Shown here: positions 1-9,680 of the stretch, in pieces
Layout: each line of letters starts with the position of its first letter
Numbering within the stretch: the first letter of the stretch is position 1
Origin: Chara braunii
Taxonomy: Eukaryota > Streptophyta > Charophyceae > Charales > Characeae
Assembly: GCA_003427395.1 (NCBI GenBank)
Contig: BFEA01000350.1
Span: forward strand, 1,581,612-1,610,844
DNA length: 29,233 nucleotides
Reading direction: 5' to 3'
The notes under the pieces: model-generated
Told to the model about the DNA's origin: nothing
The model's database searches: none
The model's input: only the letters and a program-made list of their open reading frames with translations
Made by a program: the position numbers and the translations under genes

Positions 1-380
1 AGTGTGCCGGACCCGCCGGGATGGCGGTCCGTTAGGATGGAGACGAAGGAGGAGGTAGAGATGGAGCTGGAGGGGACAGCGCAGCTCCGACGCGGACTCC
101 ACACGCAAGTACTCCAAGATCTGCGAAAGTGAAAAATACCGAAAAACAGACTGCAGCTGGGGTATACCCTCAGCGGACTGACTGGACTGGACTGGACTGG
201 CCTGGTACCGACCGTGGTACCGGGCGGGACTGGACTGGACTGAAACAATATACGGCCTGGTCCCACAGGCCGAACTGGCAAATAGCCAAATAAGCCCTGG
301 CTGTAGGCCAGGGCAGATGAAGGCCCGCTGCAGAAAGTTACATATTGTTGTAGCAACTTGCCGCTACAACATACTACAAT
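1..380. repeat. GGACT pentamer repeat with small perfect hairpins
   Basis: No gene is visible. GGACT/GACTG pentamers run at about 177-203 and 228-242. Three perfect stems follow: CGGCCTG (253-259) with CAGGCCG (266-272); GCCCTGGC (294-301) with GCCAGGGC (307-314); GTTGTAGC (347-354) with GCTACAAC (363-370). The stems are unrelated to each other, the style seen again at 14490-16600. Short open frames here look like chance. Confidence 0.6.
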
Positions 381-1080
381 GTTGTGACCATTGCCGGTAC
401 TGAGGACCATCGGTGTACGTGGCTGCTAATAACTGTTGTTGCTAGCTACACGAATTGCGGCAGTGTCTACGTACTGTGTGTAAGGATGTTGTCTGCTGCC
501 GGTAGTACACGACATACCGCCGTGGGTTGTTGCTGGTTTGTTCTGAAGTTGCTGCTGCTGCTGCAGACTGTGTACAGATCGCTGCTGCAGGGCGCTGTAG
601 AGTGAGCCCAGACTGTTGGTGTTACTACAAGCCTACCAGTGTATGCTGCTATGCTGCTGCTAATACTTACTGTTGGCCACCACGGAATGCTGCGTCCAGT
701 CCCGAACTATCGAAAGTCACTACAACTGGCGACTGTTGTTGTTACTATTTGACTCTCCGCTGAATGTCGTTGTTGCGCTTATGGACTTCTACGAGCTGCT
801 ATGCTGATTCGCTCCGGTCATCGAAGTAGTTGGGCAACAGAGTCAGGGGATTGCTTACCATCTGTTGTGTGGCTGAACTTGTTAAACAGGGCGGAGACTT
901 ACCTGCCGACCTCTATGACTGTTACAGATTGTGCACGGCTACGGATCGTGGACTACGGGTTGTTGCTGCTGGCAACGACCGTGCACAGTTACTGTTGTTG
1001 CTGCTGGCCACTACCGTATACCGCTACTGTCACTGTTAGTGACTGTTAACTGTCACAGCTCGTGAGCGGCCGCGATCATG
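381..1080. repeat. Degenerate GCT/GTT/ACT triplet-rich tract, no gene
   Basis: The tract is dominated by imperfect runs of gctgct, gttgtt and actgtt with recurring phrases such as GACTGTT and CAGACTGT. All + frames stay open for 60-80 codons because the triplet composition avoids stops, and their Cys/Leu/Ala-rich translations match no family I know. I read it as a decayed triplet satellite, not coding sequence. Confidence 0.55.
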
Positions 1081-1737
1081 CGAGGTTTGGAGGGATGATG
1101 AGATACGACAAAAGGGGGAGTTATTGCTACGATTTTGAGAAGTCGTCAGGGGGATTGTGATCAGCAATTCAGACTTGAATTTGACCAAGCTGATACATTG
1201 GCTGCCATTGCGGGGCCCTCAGGCGAGTCAAGGAAGCAAGGCCCTTTCCAGTGAGCTTGAGAGCACCCCTCTTGTATCTGAGAGTCTCAAAATCATCTCT
1301 CTCCACCCTTCTGACTCTAAGTCTAATCCTGGTTACGAGAGGAAGGCGGCAGGCGGGATTGCAACCCGTAGGACCGTAGCAAGACTCTGTGGGGAGTCAG
1401 CCCACCGATTGCGGGAGCTCTGCCGAAACTCAGGAGGAGTTCTGGAGGCAGGGCATTGGCAGGTAACCTCTACCTTTCTCTCTATAAACCCTGTTATAAC
1501 CCTTATTTGTATTCCTTATTGCATCTCTGGTTGAGTATATGGTGTGCAGCCCTATCTTATTTCTTGGTTTGACTTTCAGGACACCAAACAATACACAGTA
1601 AAGGAATGTCTGCTCAAGTCTCAGTTTCAACTTTGTTGGTTGTATGAAGTCAGACTGTTGAAAAAAACTGCATCAGGGAACGGCAGGATGATGGGAGGAT
1701 TTATATGATGATTGACCGGGTCATTAAGGCTGGGGAG

Positions 1738-2670
1738 TTCCCATAAGTTTGGGGAACCCCAACGCTTTGTTTTATTTTGGTTTTGCATGGAGAAGTCAGA
1801 CCCTTCTATAAGTTTAGGGGGTCTGATTACTCTGAAGGCTGGGATGTCCCCATAAGTTTGGGGAGACCGAGTGATATGGTTTGCATGGAGGGTCAGACTG
1901 TTCTGTAAGTTCAGGTGGCCTGACTGCTCAAACCTGTGAGGAGTTTGATTGTGCTTGATTTTCAGGGACTCGGGGTGCTCAATAAGTTTTTGTGCTCTGA
2001 GTTGCCTTGTTTTCATAGGGATTTCACTTGTTTCTTTGGTTTCTGAACGAGGGGACCGAGCTGTTTTATAAGTTCAGGTGACTCTGTCCCTTCCTGCTCT
2101 TTATTCTGAAGAAATAATCTTAGCAAAGAGGCAGACCCTTCTGTAAGTTCAGGGGGTTTGACCCGATGCCACACGCATGATGGCTCAGATAGAAACGAAT
2201 TTGGCAGAGAGTTAGACTCTTCTGTAAGTTCAGGGGGTCTGGCTCAAAGCCTCGCACATGCTGGGACCCAATGATTATAACTTGGCTATACTTTACTACT
2301 GCTCTATCTAAGAACAAGCTAATTAGACAGTTCTATAAGTTTAGGTGGTGTGACTATAGCCGTATCACAACTTGAAGAAAATATAACTAAGAATAGAACT
2401 GGTGGTAAACTGGGGCAGACTGAACTTGAGTTAGTTCAGTCATATGCAGCCTTAGAAGACAAAGACAAAGACAAATATATATAACTTAGATACTTTTAAA
2501 CAGTCCAGGGTGACTAGAGTGGTCTAGTCATGTGTCCAAAGAAGAGAAAAGTAGTTGTGTCCCCTGTTTGTGTATATTTGGCCAAGTTAGAACGCTCTAT
2601 AAGTTTAGGTATTCTGACTCTAGGCCTGGCTAAGTTGGGTGCGCTCAGTAAGTTCAGGCGGCCTGACCTA
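1738..2670 (+). repeat. Field of about ten dispersed mini-hairpins with a shared TAAGTT loop motif (left arm)
   Basis: Units recur every 35-180 bases. Each has a loop core resembling TTCTRTAAGTTYAGG flanked by complementary arms. Clear examples: 1799-1827 (CAGACCC with GGGTCTG), 1893-1925 (GTCAG with CTGAC), 1970-2000 (eleven pairs when G-T wobbles are allowed), 2052-2092 (GGGAC with GTCCC), 2131-2160 and 2585-2612 (GTTAGAA with TTCTGAC). The loop is conserved while the stem varies, which differs from an ordinary tandem satellite. The right arm has the matching field at 8848-9680. Confidence 0.7.
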
Positions 2671-2959
2671 TGCCTTATGTAAGATGGGTTTAAAGGGTTA
2701 AATCATTGAGAGATTATGAACTATTGTTTGTTAAGGTTGACTTGGGGCTGGTGAGAGTACTTATTTTTGTGGTTTGGTTTGCATATGACTGAGTGAGGCC
2801 ACTACTTAGTCTGAGTTTCAGGTTAATAGTTAGTTGCTTTAGTTGCTTGCCACGTGCTAGAGTCATAGGAGTTTGTGTCAATTCCTGCATTTTTTGTAGT
2901 ATCGTTTTTTTACTTAGGTCAATTCCTGCATTTTCTGAGATTTTTTCTTATACTTGGCT

Positions 2960-3515
2960 TTGTATAAATCTTGGCAAGCTACTTTCTCTACGGCAAGCGC
3001 TGCCGAAATTTCTACAAATCCAAGGAGTTAGTTAAATTTTGACTTGTCAAAAGTTCAGCTTTGTTTTTTCTCATATCTGACTTAGTTAAAATCTGGGAAG
3101 TCTCCTTTTCTAAAGGGAGTGCTGCCCAAATTTTTGGTAATTCAGGGAGTTAGACAAAATTGAACTTTGGGAAATCAAAGTTGTTTTCAAATTCTGGACT
3201 TAGCCTTGTATGAATTTTGGAATAACACTTTTCTAGAGCGAGTGCTGCCGAAATTTCTACAAAATTAAGGAGTTAGTTAAATCTTGTCTGAGTTGAACTC
3301 AAGTTGTCTTCTGAGTTCATATCTGACTTAGTATAAATCAGGGAAGTCTCGCTTTCTAAAGGGAATGCTGCCCAAATTTCTGCTAATTCAGGGAGTTAGA
3401 CAAAATTTGACTTGCCAGAATTAAAAACTATTTCTGTTTTTTTAGCCTATATAAATTTTGGAAAGGCACTTTTCCTACGGGAAGCGCTGCCGAAATTTTC
3501 TTAGTTTAAAGAAGA
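2960..3515 (+). repeat. Tandem repeat of about 120 bp, five units alternating in type (left arm)
   Basis: Units are recognised by the core GCTGCC[G/C]AAATTT at about 2999, 3120, 3243, 3367 and 3486, a spacing of 119-124 bp. Units 1, 3 and 5 read GCTGCCGAAATTT and units 2 and 4 read GCTGCCCAAATTT, so the true period is a dimer of about 240 bp. Unit 1 can form CGGCA...TGCCG around the core. The right arm has three units in the same alternating order. Confidence 0.75.
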
Positions 3516-3787
3516 TAGATTATATTTTGACAGGTGATGATTCTAGTGATCCACCCTGAATGGGGAAGATTCTGCCATTAGCCTACCTTTTTTTGGACAC
3601 TTGCTTAGAGGTAGGCTTAGATATAGTTAACTAGGATGGTTTGGGTAAGATCATGATATGAAGATCGTTCTTCATGGACTTATAGGTTAAGCCTGGGGCA
3701 TTGACCTTTCATGTGTTACAGGCCCCCTTTTGATCGTTTGATTCAAAATCCGGACTAGATTCAGCTTGATCCCTTGAGGATCATCAT

Positions 3788-3806
3788 CTGTTATCAGTGA
3801 TAACAG
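3788..3806. promoter_or_regulatory. Perfect 19-bp palindrome, candidate protein-binding site (left arm)
   Basis: CTGTTATCAGTGATAACAG is a perfect dyad about a central G. The 17-bp core is exactly conserved at the matching place in the right arm (7961-7977), inside more diverged sequence. It sits about 400 bp upstream of the TATA-like segment. A dimeric DNA-binding protein site is an inference. Confidence 0.45.
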
Positions 3807-4197
3807 GTCGGTTGCCGATTCGTCGATTTACGACTCAATTCCAACTCACCCTCCACACCCAACCTAAAAGGCCTTAGCCCTGGTGATTTCTTTGTTTCAT
3901 TATGGTTTCACCCGGACTTTTATTGAATGGTCATTTAACAAAGGTACTTAGTATTTAATTAAGGTTGGTTGGACATGAGGTTGGGGCTTGCATGGCTAAA
4001 CCGTGGGGTATGGGTGTCAAGGATGGTTGGGGTTGACTCCACGTAGTGCGTGTGCTGTTGGTTGACTCGTTGATGTGATTTGCAGGTATGTGCTAAGAAT
4101 CAAATTCTGGATTTGGTTGCCCGCGATCACATATATACGTATGGCCGTGAGGGACCCCAATGAGATTGTGAGAAGTAATCGTCACATACTTCCTCAT

Positions 4198-4222
4198 TTT
4201 ATATGTATATATGGGTGTACCT
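4198..4222 (+). promoter_or_regulatory. TATA-like segment (left arm)
   Basis: A TATATGTATATAT-type run follows a GC-balanced stretch and is matched in the right arm by TATATAAATAAG plus a TATA run. If used, transcription would start near 4230 and run inward through the hairpins at 4354-4530 into the structured module at 4858. Conservation of an AT-rich block in both arms supports a promoter role, but composition alone could explain it. Confidence 0.35.
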
Positions 4223-4353
4223 AGGATGAGTGTTTCCATGGGTTAAGGGGCCCCGTACAAGTAGCATACTCAGAGGTTGAGAATGAGACACTCAGGGAAG
4301 ACACTTCCTTTTATTTTGCTTTGCTTCTTGAGGATTTTCTTAGTCGTACGTTG

Positions 4354-4556
4354 GTCCTGGAACGGGATTCAAGGTCCTTGTCCAGGACATCCCAAGCCCT
4401 AGACTCTGCAAGGGAGGGGTTTTCCCTCCCGCAGAGCCTATTTATCTTGCCTACCAAGACCCTCAGACCAAAGGCTGCACGGCTATTCCTTCAGCCGTAC
4501 AATGTCGTGAAGGGTTAGACCCTCACGACACTTCGAGTCTTACACTTGAGTGTCAT
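4354..4556 (+). other. Cluster of strong hairpins in a possible leader (left arm)
   Basis: Stems: GTCCTGGA (4354-4361) with TCCAGGAC (4381-4388); CTCTGC plus GGGAGGG (4404-4418) with CCCTCCC plus GCAGAG (4424-4436), 13 pairs with a two-base bulge; ACGGCT (4479-4484) with AGCCGT (4493-4498); TGTCGTGA plus GGGT (4503-4515) with ACCC plus TCACGACA (4519-4530), 12 pairs. They end just before the ACACTTGAGTGTC motif (4542-4554), which the right arm shares. The right arm has hairpins in the same region with different stem sequences. Confidence 0.65.
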
Positions 4557-4857
4557 AAGCGATACTCGGATCCACGAGGGACCGCTTGATTATGGGCACT
4601 ACATAGTACGCCATCATTGCGACTGTTTGCGTACGCTTGCATTGCTAGTCGATATGAGTAGCCCCTGCGCCCGCGCGGTTTTGTACTAAGTCTCGCGCGC
4701 GACGCCTACCCGATTTCTGCGTCGAAATGGGATGGTAACCGAGGGGCTATGAGCGTTGTTGCGTTGTTTGTGTTGTGTCGTTTCGTATGTGTGTATATGC
4801 GTGTGTGTTTTATTTTTGTATCCGTAAAGTGGTGTGCGCATGGTGTGTGGGAAGCGT

Positions 4858-5330
4858 CCTAGTCGACCGGGGACGAAGCGCGCTTGGGACCTCATCCTCC
4901 CCAAGATGTCGGTTCGGGTCCGATAGAGGCGTACTACCGCGCGTACCCCCTTTGCTACACCGAACGAGAAACGCCCTCGGCTGGTCCACCTCTGCGATTG
5001 CAGCTGATTAGCTTTCGTAGTGTGGACTGGTAGCTCGGCAGGGATACGTCCACCGAAGGGAGGTGACAACTCCCGTAAGGTGGAGGTAAGACGTGTCTCA
5101 CGCAGGCCCTATCCTGTCGTAGGGGCTCGCGGGAGGTATGGCTGGCGCACTCGGCCGGAGCGGCTTGCGGAAGCTCCACATGTATATCTGCGACGAAGGA
5201 TTTAAGCCAACTCCTGCGTGACGCGGTCGAGAGGGTCCCGCGCTACCCTGGTACGGTGCCGGACCGATGCGCTCGACAACGTGGTTGGAATTGGGTTTTT
5301 GGTTCTCGTTTACGGAAATTCATTCAGAGG
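4858..5330 (+). ncRNA. Structured module, copy 1 (covarying stems)
   Basis: First of three copies of a module of about 460 bp. Order of elements: CCTAGTCGACC start; stem A CTTGGG (4883-4888) with CCCAAG (4900-4905); an ACGCCCTCGG box; stem B CTGGTCCAC (4981-4989) with GTGGACTGG (5022-5030); a GGTAGCTCGG box; stem C CCACC/GGGA (5050-5061) with TCCC/GGTGG (5071-5083) around the loop GGTGACAAC; stem D near 5098-5135; stem E GGTCC (5234-5238) with GGACC (5261-5265) inside GTCGAG (5226-5231) and CTCGAC (5272-5277); and the 3' box CCGATGCGCTCGACA. Compared with copies 2 and 3, several pairs change on both sides while pairing is kept. I know no RNA family with this order. Function unknown; a retroelement leader RNA is one possibility. 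Confidence 0.6.
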
Positions 5331-6454
5331 GATTGATGATAGTAATTATTTTTGACTATTTAAGTAAAGTAATAGTATTCCTAATTATTTTTCATTTGAG
5401 AAACAAACATTGAGACATGACTGAAGGTATGACTTTTTTTTGTTTTCTTATTAGAGATATTTTTGATTTTCTGTACAGTTGTTGATATTTATTCTGGATC
5501 TCATTGTAATCCGATAATAAAATGTTGCGATAAAAAGAGTGGTGACTCTGAACTCTCAAATGTGTCTTTTTTCTGTGTCGTTTCCATGTGTGTTAACGAG
5601 AATATTCTTCTCTGAATGGTTGAATGAATGATTTGTGAATGACTATGCATGTAAAATGGACTGCAATGTATGGCATGAAGATACCCTATCTCATATCTTA
5701 TTGTGACAAAATTCTGAAAGGTGTGAACCCTGTAAGCGGTAATGAGGCGCATGCCGGAACATTGTTCCTGGTCCATAGCGGGATATTGTCACCTTCCTTG
5801 AGGAAGGGGGTGACTACATTACCGTTGAAAGGGAGGAAAGTTTTGCGGTTTTATCAGGATGCTGTCTGTAGAGTAGGCGACCACAATTTACTGCAAGGAT
5901 AGGGTTGGTCTCCTAACCTTGAAGTAGGTATGATCACCTTGTCCTCATAACTAAGGTCCGACCAACCTTTGGTCATGTGGACAAGACTGTCCTATTCTAT
6001 TGGCAGCATAATGTTAAGATCGTAAAATCGGAATCGGAGGGAAGGTGGTGAGGCCCGAATCTAAAGCGGGGCTTGATGTCGGGATGTTGTCCTTCAAAGG
6101 ATTACACCACTCCTCGGCGCTAATCACATCAGAGTCAGAATAGTCCTGCTTGATATGTTATCGAGTATAAGAAAAATTAGCTCACACTGTTGGATGAATG
6201 ACAGGAAGATGTGGATGGGTGGTTTCTCTCATAAATGGTTAAATTCCAGGAAATTGATATATTTTGAAAGGTCTGTCAGGGGTTAATCCTGACTCATTTG
6301 GGGAAATAGGTTAAATGCAAGTTCTTCAATGAATGATGATGAAATACTTGAGGCCTTTTTGTTTTGATGTCTTCCCTGACTGTAGTATAATGTGAGTATC
6401 CTTGTGTGTATGGGAGGCCCAGGTTAAATTCCTCGCGGCGTTGTGTACGTCGAG
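5331..6454. other. Spacer between the inverted arms, no gene seen
   Basis: This stretch of about 1.1 kb is AT-richer than the inner arm ends. Its open frames are short and match nothing I recognise. It has some hairpins: GGAAC...GTTCC near 5756-5768, GTCACCTTCCT pairing with AGGAAGGGGGTGAC (two-base bulge) near 5789-5815, and GGACA...TGTCC near 5979-5992. If both arms contain promoters, transcripts would converge here. Confidence 0.5.
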
Positions 6455-6915
6455 ATGTTGTGAAGAACATCCCCGTAAACTCAAGAGACCCGGTGTCGGG
6501 CGCATCGGTCTGGCACCGCACGCGGCAGCGCGGGACCCTCTCGGCCGCGTCACGTAGGAGTTGGACCAACCTCGTCACGAACACGCAAATTGAGCTTCCT
6601 TAGACCGCTCCGGCCGAGTGCGCCAGCCATACCTCTCGCGAGCCCCTACGGCAGGATAGGGCCTACGCGAGACACAACTTATCTCCACCTTACGGGAGCT
6701 GTCACCTCCCTTCGGTGGGCGTAACCCCGCCGAGCTTCCAGTCCACAGTACGAAAGCTAATCAGTTGCAATCGCAGAGGTGGACCAGCCGAGGGCGTTTC
6801 TCGTTCGCTGTAGCATAGGGGATACGCGCGGTAATACGCCTATCGGACCCGCACGCGAATCGACATCTTGGGGGGCTGAAGTCCCAAGCGCGGCTCGTCG
6901 TCGGTCGACTAGGAC
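6455..6915 (-). ncRNA. Structured module, copy 2
   Basis: Read on the minus strand, it has the same boxes as copy 1. Pairing segments in + coordinates: stem A 6867-6872 with 6883-6888; stem B CCAGTCCAC (6738-6746) with GTGGACCAG (6779-6787); stem D TCTCGCG (6634-6640) with CGCGAGA (6666-6672), perfect here although copy 1 has one mismatch. The stem C loop reads GGTGACAGC on the minus strand, as in copy 3. The outer part of stem E pairs less well than in copy 1, so this copy is partly decayed or that stem is not real. Confidence 0.6.
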
Positions 6916-7211
6916 GCATCCCACACACTACGCGCACACCACTCTAACAAACATAAAAATAAAACACACGCACGCACACATACGCACATCGACCAACGCG
7001 ACAACACTCCTAGTCTCTTCAGTAGCCGTCCCATAACTTTCCAGCGCGAAAATTGAATAGGCGTCGCGTGCGAGACTTGGTATAAAACCGCGCGGACGCA
7101 GGGCTAACTCATGTCGACTCGCAATGCAAGCGTACGCAAGCGGTCGTAGTGATGGCGTACTATGTAGTACCCATACTCACGCGGTCCTCGTTAATCTCGA
7201 GGGTCGCATTC

Positions 7212-7470
7212 GACACTCAAGTGTCGGCTGACACGCGCCTTGAGGGTTAATCTCTCGATGTTGGACAACCGTCATGCGCGGTTGAAGACCACACACCCTC
7301 TTCTGCACTCTGTGCACAGTGGGTGGTACACAGGTCCATACCTGTGGTGGCAGTCGCTTCTTGCGGCCCTGGGGGTAAGTCCTACTCCGGGCCTGGGCAA
7401 AAGTCAAGGGGTTTGACTTTGACAACTGCCACGGACTACAACGTCCAACTATAAAAATACCAAAAAGCAA
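7212..7470 (-). other. Hairpin cluster in the right arm with stems unlike the left arm
   Basis: Next to the shared motif (GACACTCAAGTGTC on +, 7212-7225) lie CACAGGT (7329-7335) with ACCTGTG (7340-7346), loop CCAT, and AAAGTCAA (7400-7407) with TTGACTTT (7413-7420). The left arm has different stems in this interval (4354-4530). Flanks on both sides align between the arms, so the hairpin segment has been replaced or has diverged as paired units. Confidence 0.55.
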
Positions 7471-7564
7471 AGGACAACAGGGGGTCCCCCTTTTCTCTCA
7501 AGCCATAATCTGGCTAACCCCTGCGCACGATCTCAGTAAGCCGCGCGCATACTCAAGGCACATA

Positions 7565-7600
7565 TAAGTATATATATATAAGGCTTATTTATATAGGACG
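7565..7600 (-). promoter_or_regulatory. TATA-like run (right arm)
   Basis: An alternating TA run at about 7565-7582 and a TATATAAATAAG-type element on the minus strand at about 7586-7600 correspond to the TATA segment at 4198-4222. Orientation would drive transcription inward, toward the spacer. Confidence 0.35.
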
Positions 7601-7960
7601 ATCACTTCTCACAGTCACAGTGGGACTCCTCTCAGCCATATATGTGTGTAATCGCAAGAAGTCACATCCAGAAGCCGAACCAGAACCATACCTGCAATCA
7701 CATCAAAGATTCATCCAGAAGTCCACGCACTACACGGGGTTAACTTCAATCATCCCTCGCACTCATACGCCTCGTTTTAGCCATACAAGCCTCACTCGTG
7801 CAACTCTTAAATAAATACTCAGTACTTTTGTTGAATGATCATTCAATTAAGTCCGGGTAAAAACACAACACAACAATTCAAATCTCAAGGCTAAAGCCTT
7901 TAGGTTGAGTGGCAGGGGTAAATTGGAGTGAATCGTAAACCGACGAATCGGCAACCGACT

Positions 7961-7977
7961 TGTTATCAGTGATAACA
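7961..7977. promoter_or_regulatory. Conserved palindrome (right arm)
   Basis: TGTTATCAGTGATAACA is a perfect dyad identical to the core of the left-arm site at 3789-3805. Confidence 0.45.
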
Positions 7978-8254
7978 GAAGATGATCCTTGTAGGATCAA
8001 GCTGAAACTAGTCCAAGTGCTGAATCAGAGTGTCCAAGAAAGGTCTGTATCATAAGACAGGTCAATGCCCAAGCTAAATCATCAGCATATGGGGGATGAA
8101 CCTCTATAACACATCTTCACTCAAAGTTATCTGCCAACTAAGTCTAAGCCTACCTCTAAGCCAATGCCCAAAGCAAAGGTAGACTAATGGCAGAATCTCC
8201 GCTATTCCGGGTGGATCGTCAGAATCGCAACCTGTCAAAATATAATCTATCTCC

Positions 8255-8545
8255 TTTAAACTAAGAAAATTTCGGCAGCGCTTCCGGTAGGAAAAGTGTC
8301 TTTCCAGAATTTATATCAGCCCGAATATGAAACAAAAAATAGTCTTTGACTTTCCAAAGTCCAATTTTGTCTAACTCCCTGAATTAACAAAAATTTGGGC
8401 AGCACACCCTTTAGAAAATGAGACTTTCCAGATTTTTACTAAGTCATATACGAACCTTAGACAAGTTGAACTTTGAAAAGTCAGAAATTTGACTAACTCC
8501 TTGGATTTGCAGAAATTTCGGCAGCGCTCCCCGTAGAGAAAGTAG
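8255..8545 (-). repeat. Tandem repeat of about 120 bp, three alternating units (right arm)
   Basis: Cores on + read AAATTTCGGCAGC at about 8268, AAATTTGGGCAGC at about 8392 and AAATTTCGGCAGC at about 8513: the same G/C alternation as the left arm (2960-3515), which has five units. The difference is one dimer, consistent with unequal exchange. Confidence 0.75.
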
Positions 8546-8847
8546 CTTACCAAAATTTATACAAAGCCAAGTATAATAAAAGATTCCAGAAAATGCGAGA
8601 ATTGATCTTAGTAAAAAAACTTAGCTCAGAAAATGCAAAAATTGAACTAATTCCTATCGCTCTAGCACGAGGCGAGCCTCTAAAGCAACTACCTATCAAC
8701 CTGACACTCAAACCAAGTAGTAGCCTCACACAATCTCATGCAGGTCAAACCACAAAGGTAAGTACTCTCACCATCCCCAAACCAACTTGGCAGACAATAG
8801 TTCGTAATCTCTCGATGCTTTATTCCCTTATACCCAGCTTACATAAG

Positions 8848-9680
8848 GCATAAAGTCAAGCCGTTCAATCTTATGGAACCTGCCTGACTCAGCCATTGAG
8901 TATACACGAATATGTTGCACAACTACTTCTCTCTTCCTTCTGGGAATATGACTAAGTCGTTCATCTTAGAACAAGGCTCAACCGCCCTGAACTGTTTAAT
9001 ATCCAAATTATATATACCTCTCTGAATTTGGTGTTCAAAAGTTGGGCATAGGACTGAGCCGTTCATCTTAGAACATGGCCCAGCCTGCCCAGGGTTACCT
9101 TTAATTATACTCTTAGTTATACTCTCTTCATTTTATGATAAGCTATAGCCACGCTGTCCAATCTTATGGAACCCATGCCTGACTAGTCTGTCCATAAATA
9201 GGATAGTATAAAATATAGCCAAAATTTAACCTTTTGGATTCCAATATGTGCAAGGCATTGGGCCAGACCGTCCAATCTTATGGAACATATCTGGTCCTTT
9301 GCCAGGTTTATTTCTCTCTGATCCACTGTGTGCGGCATGAGTCCAAAGCCGTCCAATTTTATGAACATCCCCTACCCTCAGCGAGAATTAGTCCCTCAGA
9401 ATGAAACAGGAAGGGCCTGAGCCGTCCAATCTTATCGACTTGCTCAGACCTCCTCGATCAAAAACAAAAGAAACAGAACAACCCCTAATCAAACATGGCA
9501 ACCAAACCCTCTAATCTTATGGTACAGATTCGGCCTCTGAAAAGTCAGTCACAGCCAAACCCTCACAATTCAGAGCAATCAGACCGTCCAATCTTATGAA
9601 ACTGGTCTGACTCTCCATGCAATTCAAAAATAAAAACACAGCGGTCAGGCCGTCCAATCTTATGGAACTGGTCTGACCCC
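8848..9680 (-). repeat. Mini-hairpin field with shared loop motif (right arm)
   Basis: About ten units have a loop resembling GTCCAATCTTATGGAACT on +. Its reverse complement shares the ATAAG.TT.GG core with the left-arm loop. Clear stems: 9256-9287 (GGCCAGA with TCTGGTCC), 9415-9446 (GGCCTGAGC with GCTCAGACC, one mismatch), 9585-9612 (TCAGACC with GGTCTGA), 9643-9677 (GGTCAG.CC with GGTCTGACC). Stems differ between units while the loop is kept. Confidence 0.7.

Larger units (their letters stand above)
1085..5330 (+). repeat. Left arm of a giant imperfect inverted repeat
   Basis: Read on +, this arm aligns along its length with the reverse complement of 6455-10325. Landmark pairs: 1195-1465 with 9935-10207 (shared AAGGCGGCAGGCGGGATTGC); 2700-2870 with 8650-8840 (shared GGTGAGAGTACTTA); 3780-3840 with 7925-7990 (shared palindrome and GGTTGCCGATTCGTCG, one base variable); 4600-4650 with 7120-7180 (shared ACTACATAGTACGCCATCA); 4858-5330 with 6455-6915. 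Identity varies from near-identical blocks to barely alignable ones, so the two copies are old. The arm holds two internal repeat fields, a palindrome, a TATA-like segment and the structured module. It could be a foldback-type element, or two promoter/leader ends of a retroelement inserted head to head. Confidence 0.8.

Noticed and set aside
4686-5205. Overlapping frames in the inner left arm
   Set aside because: They lie over the structured module, and the other two copies do not preserve them.
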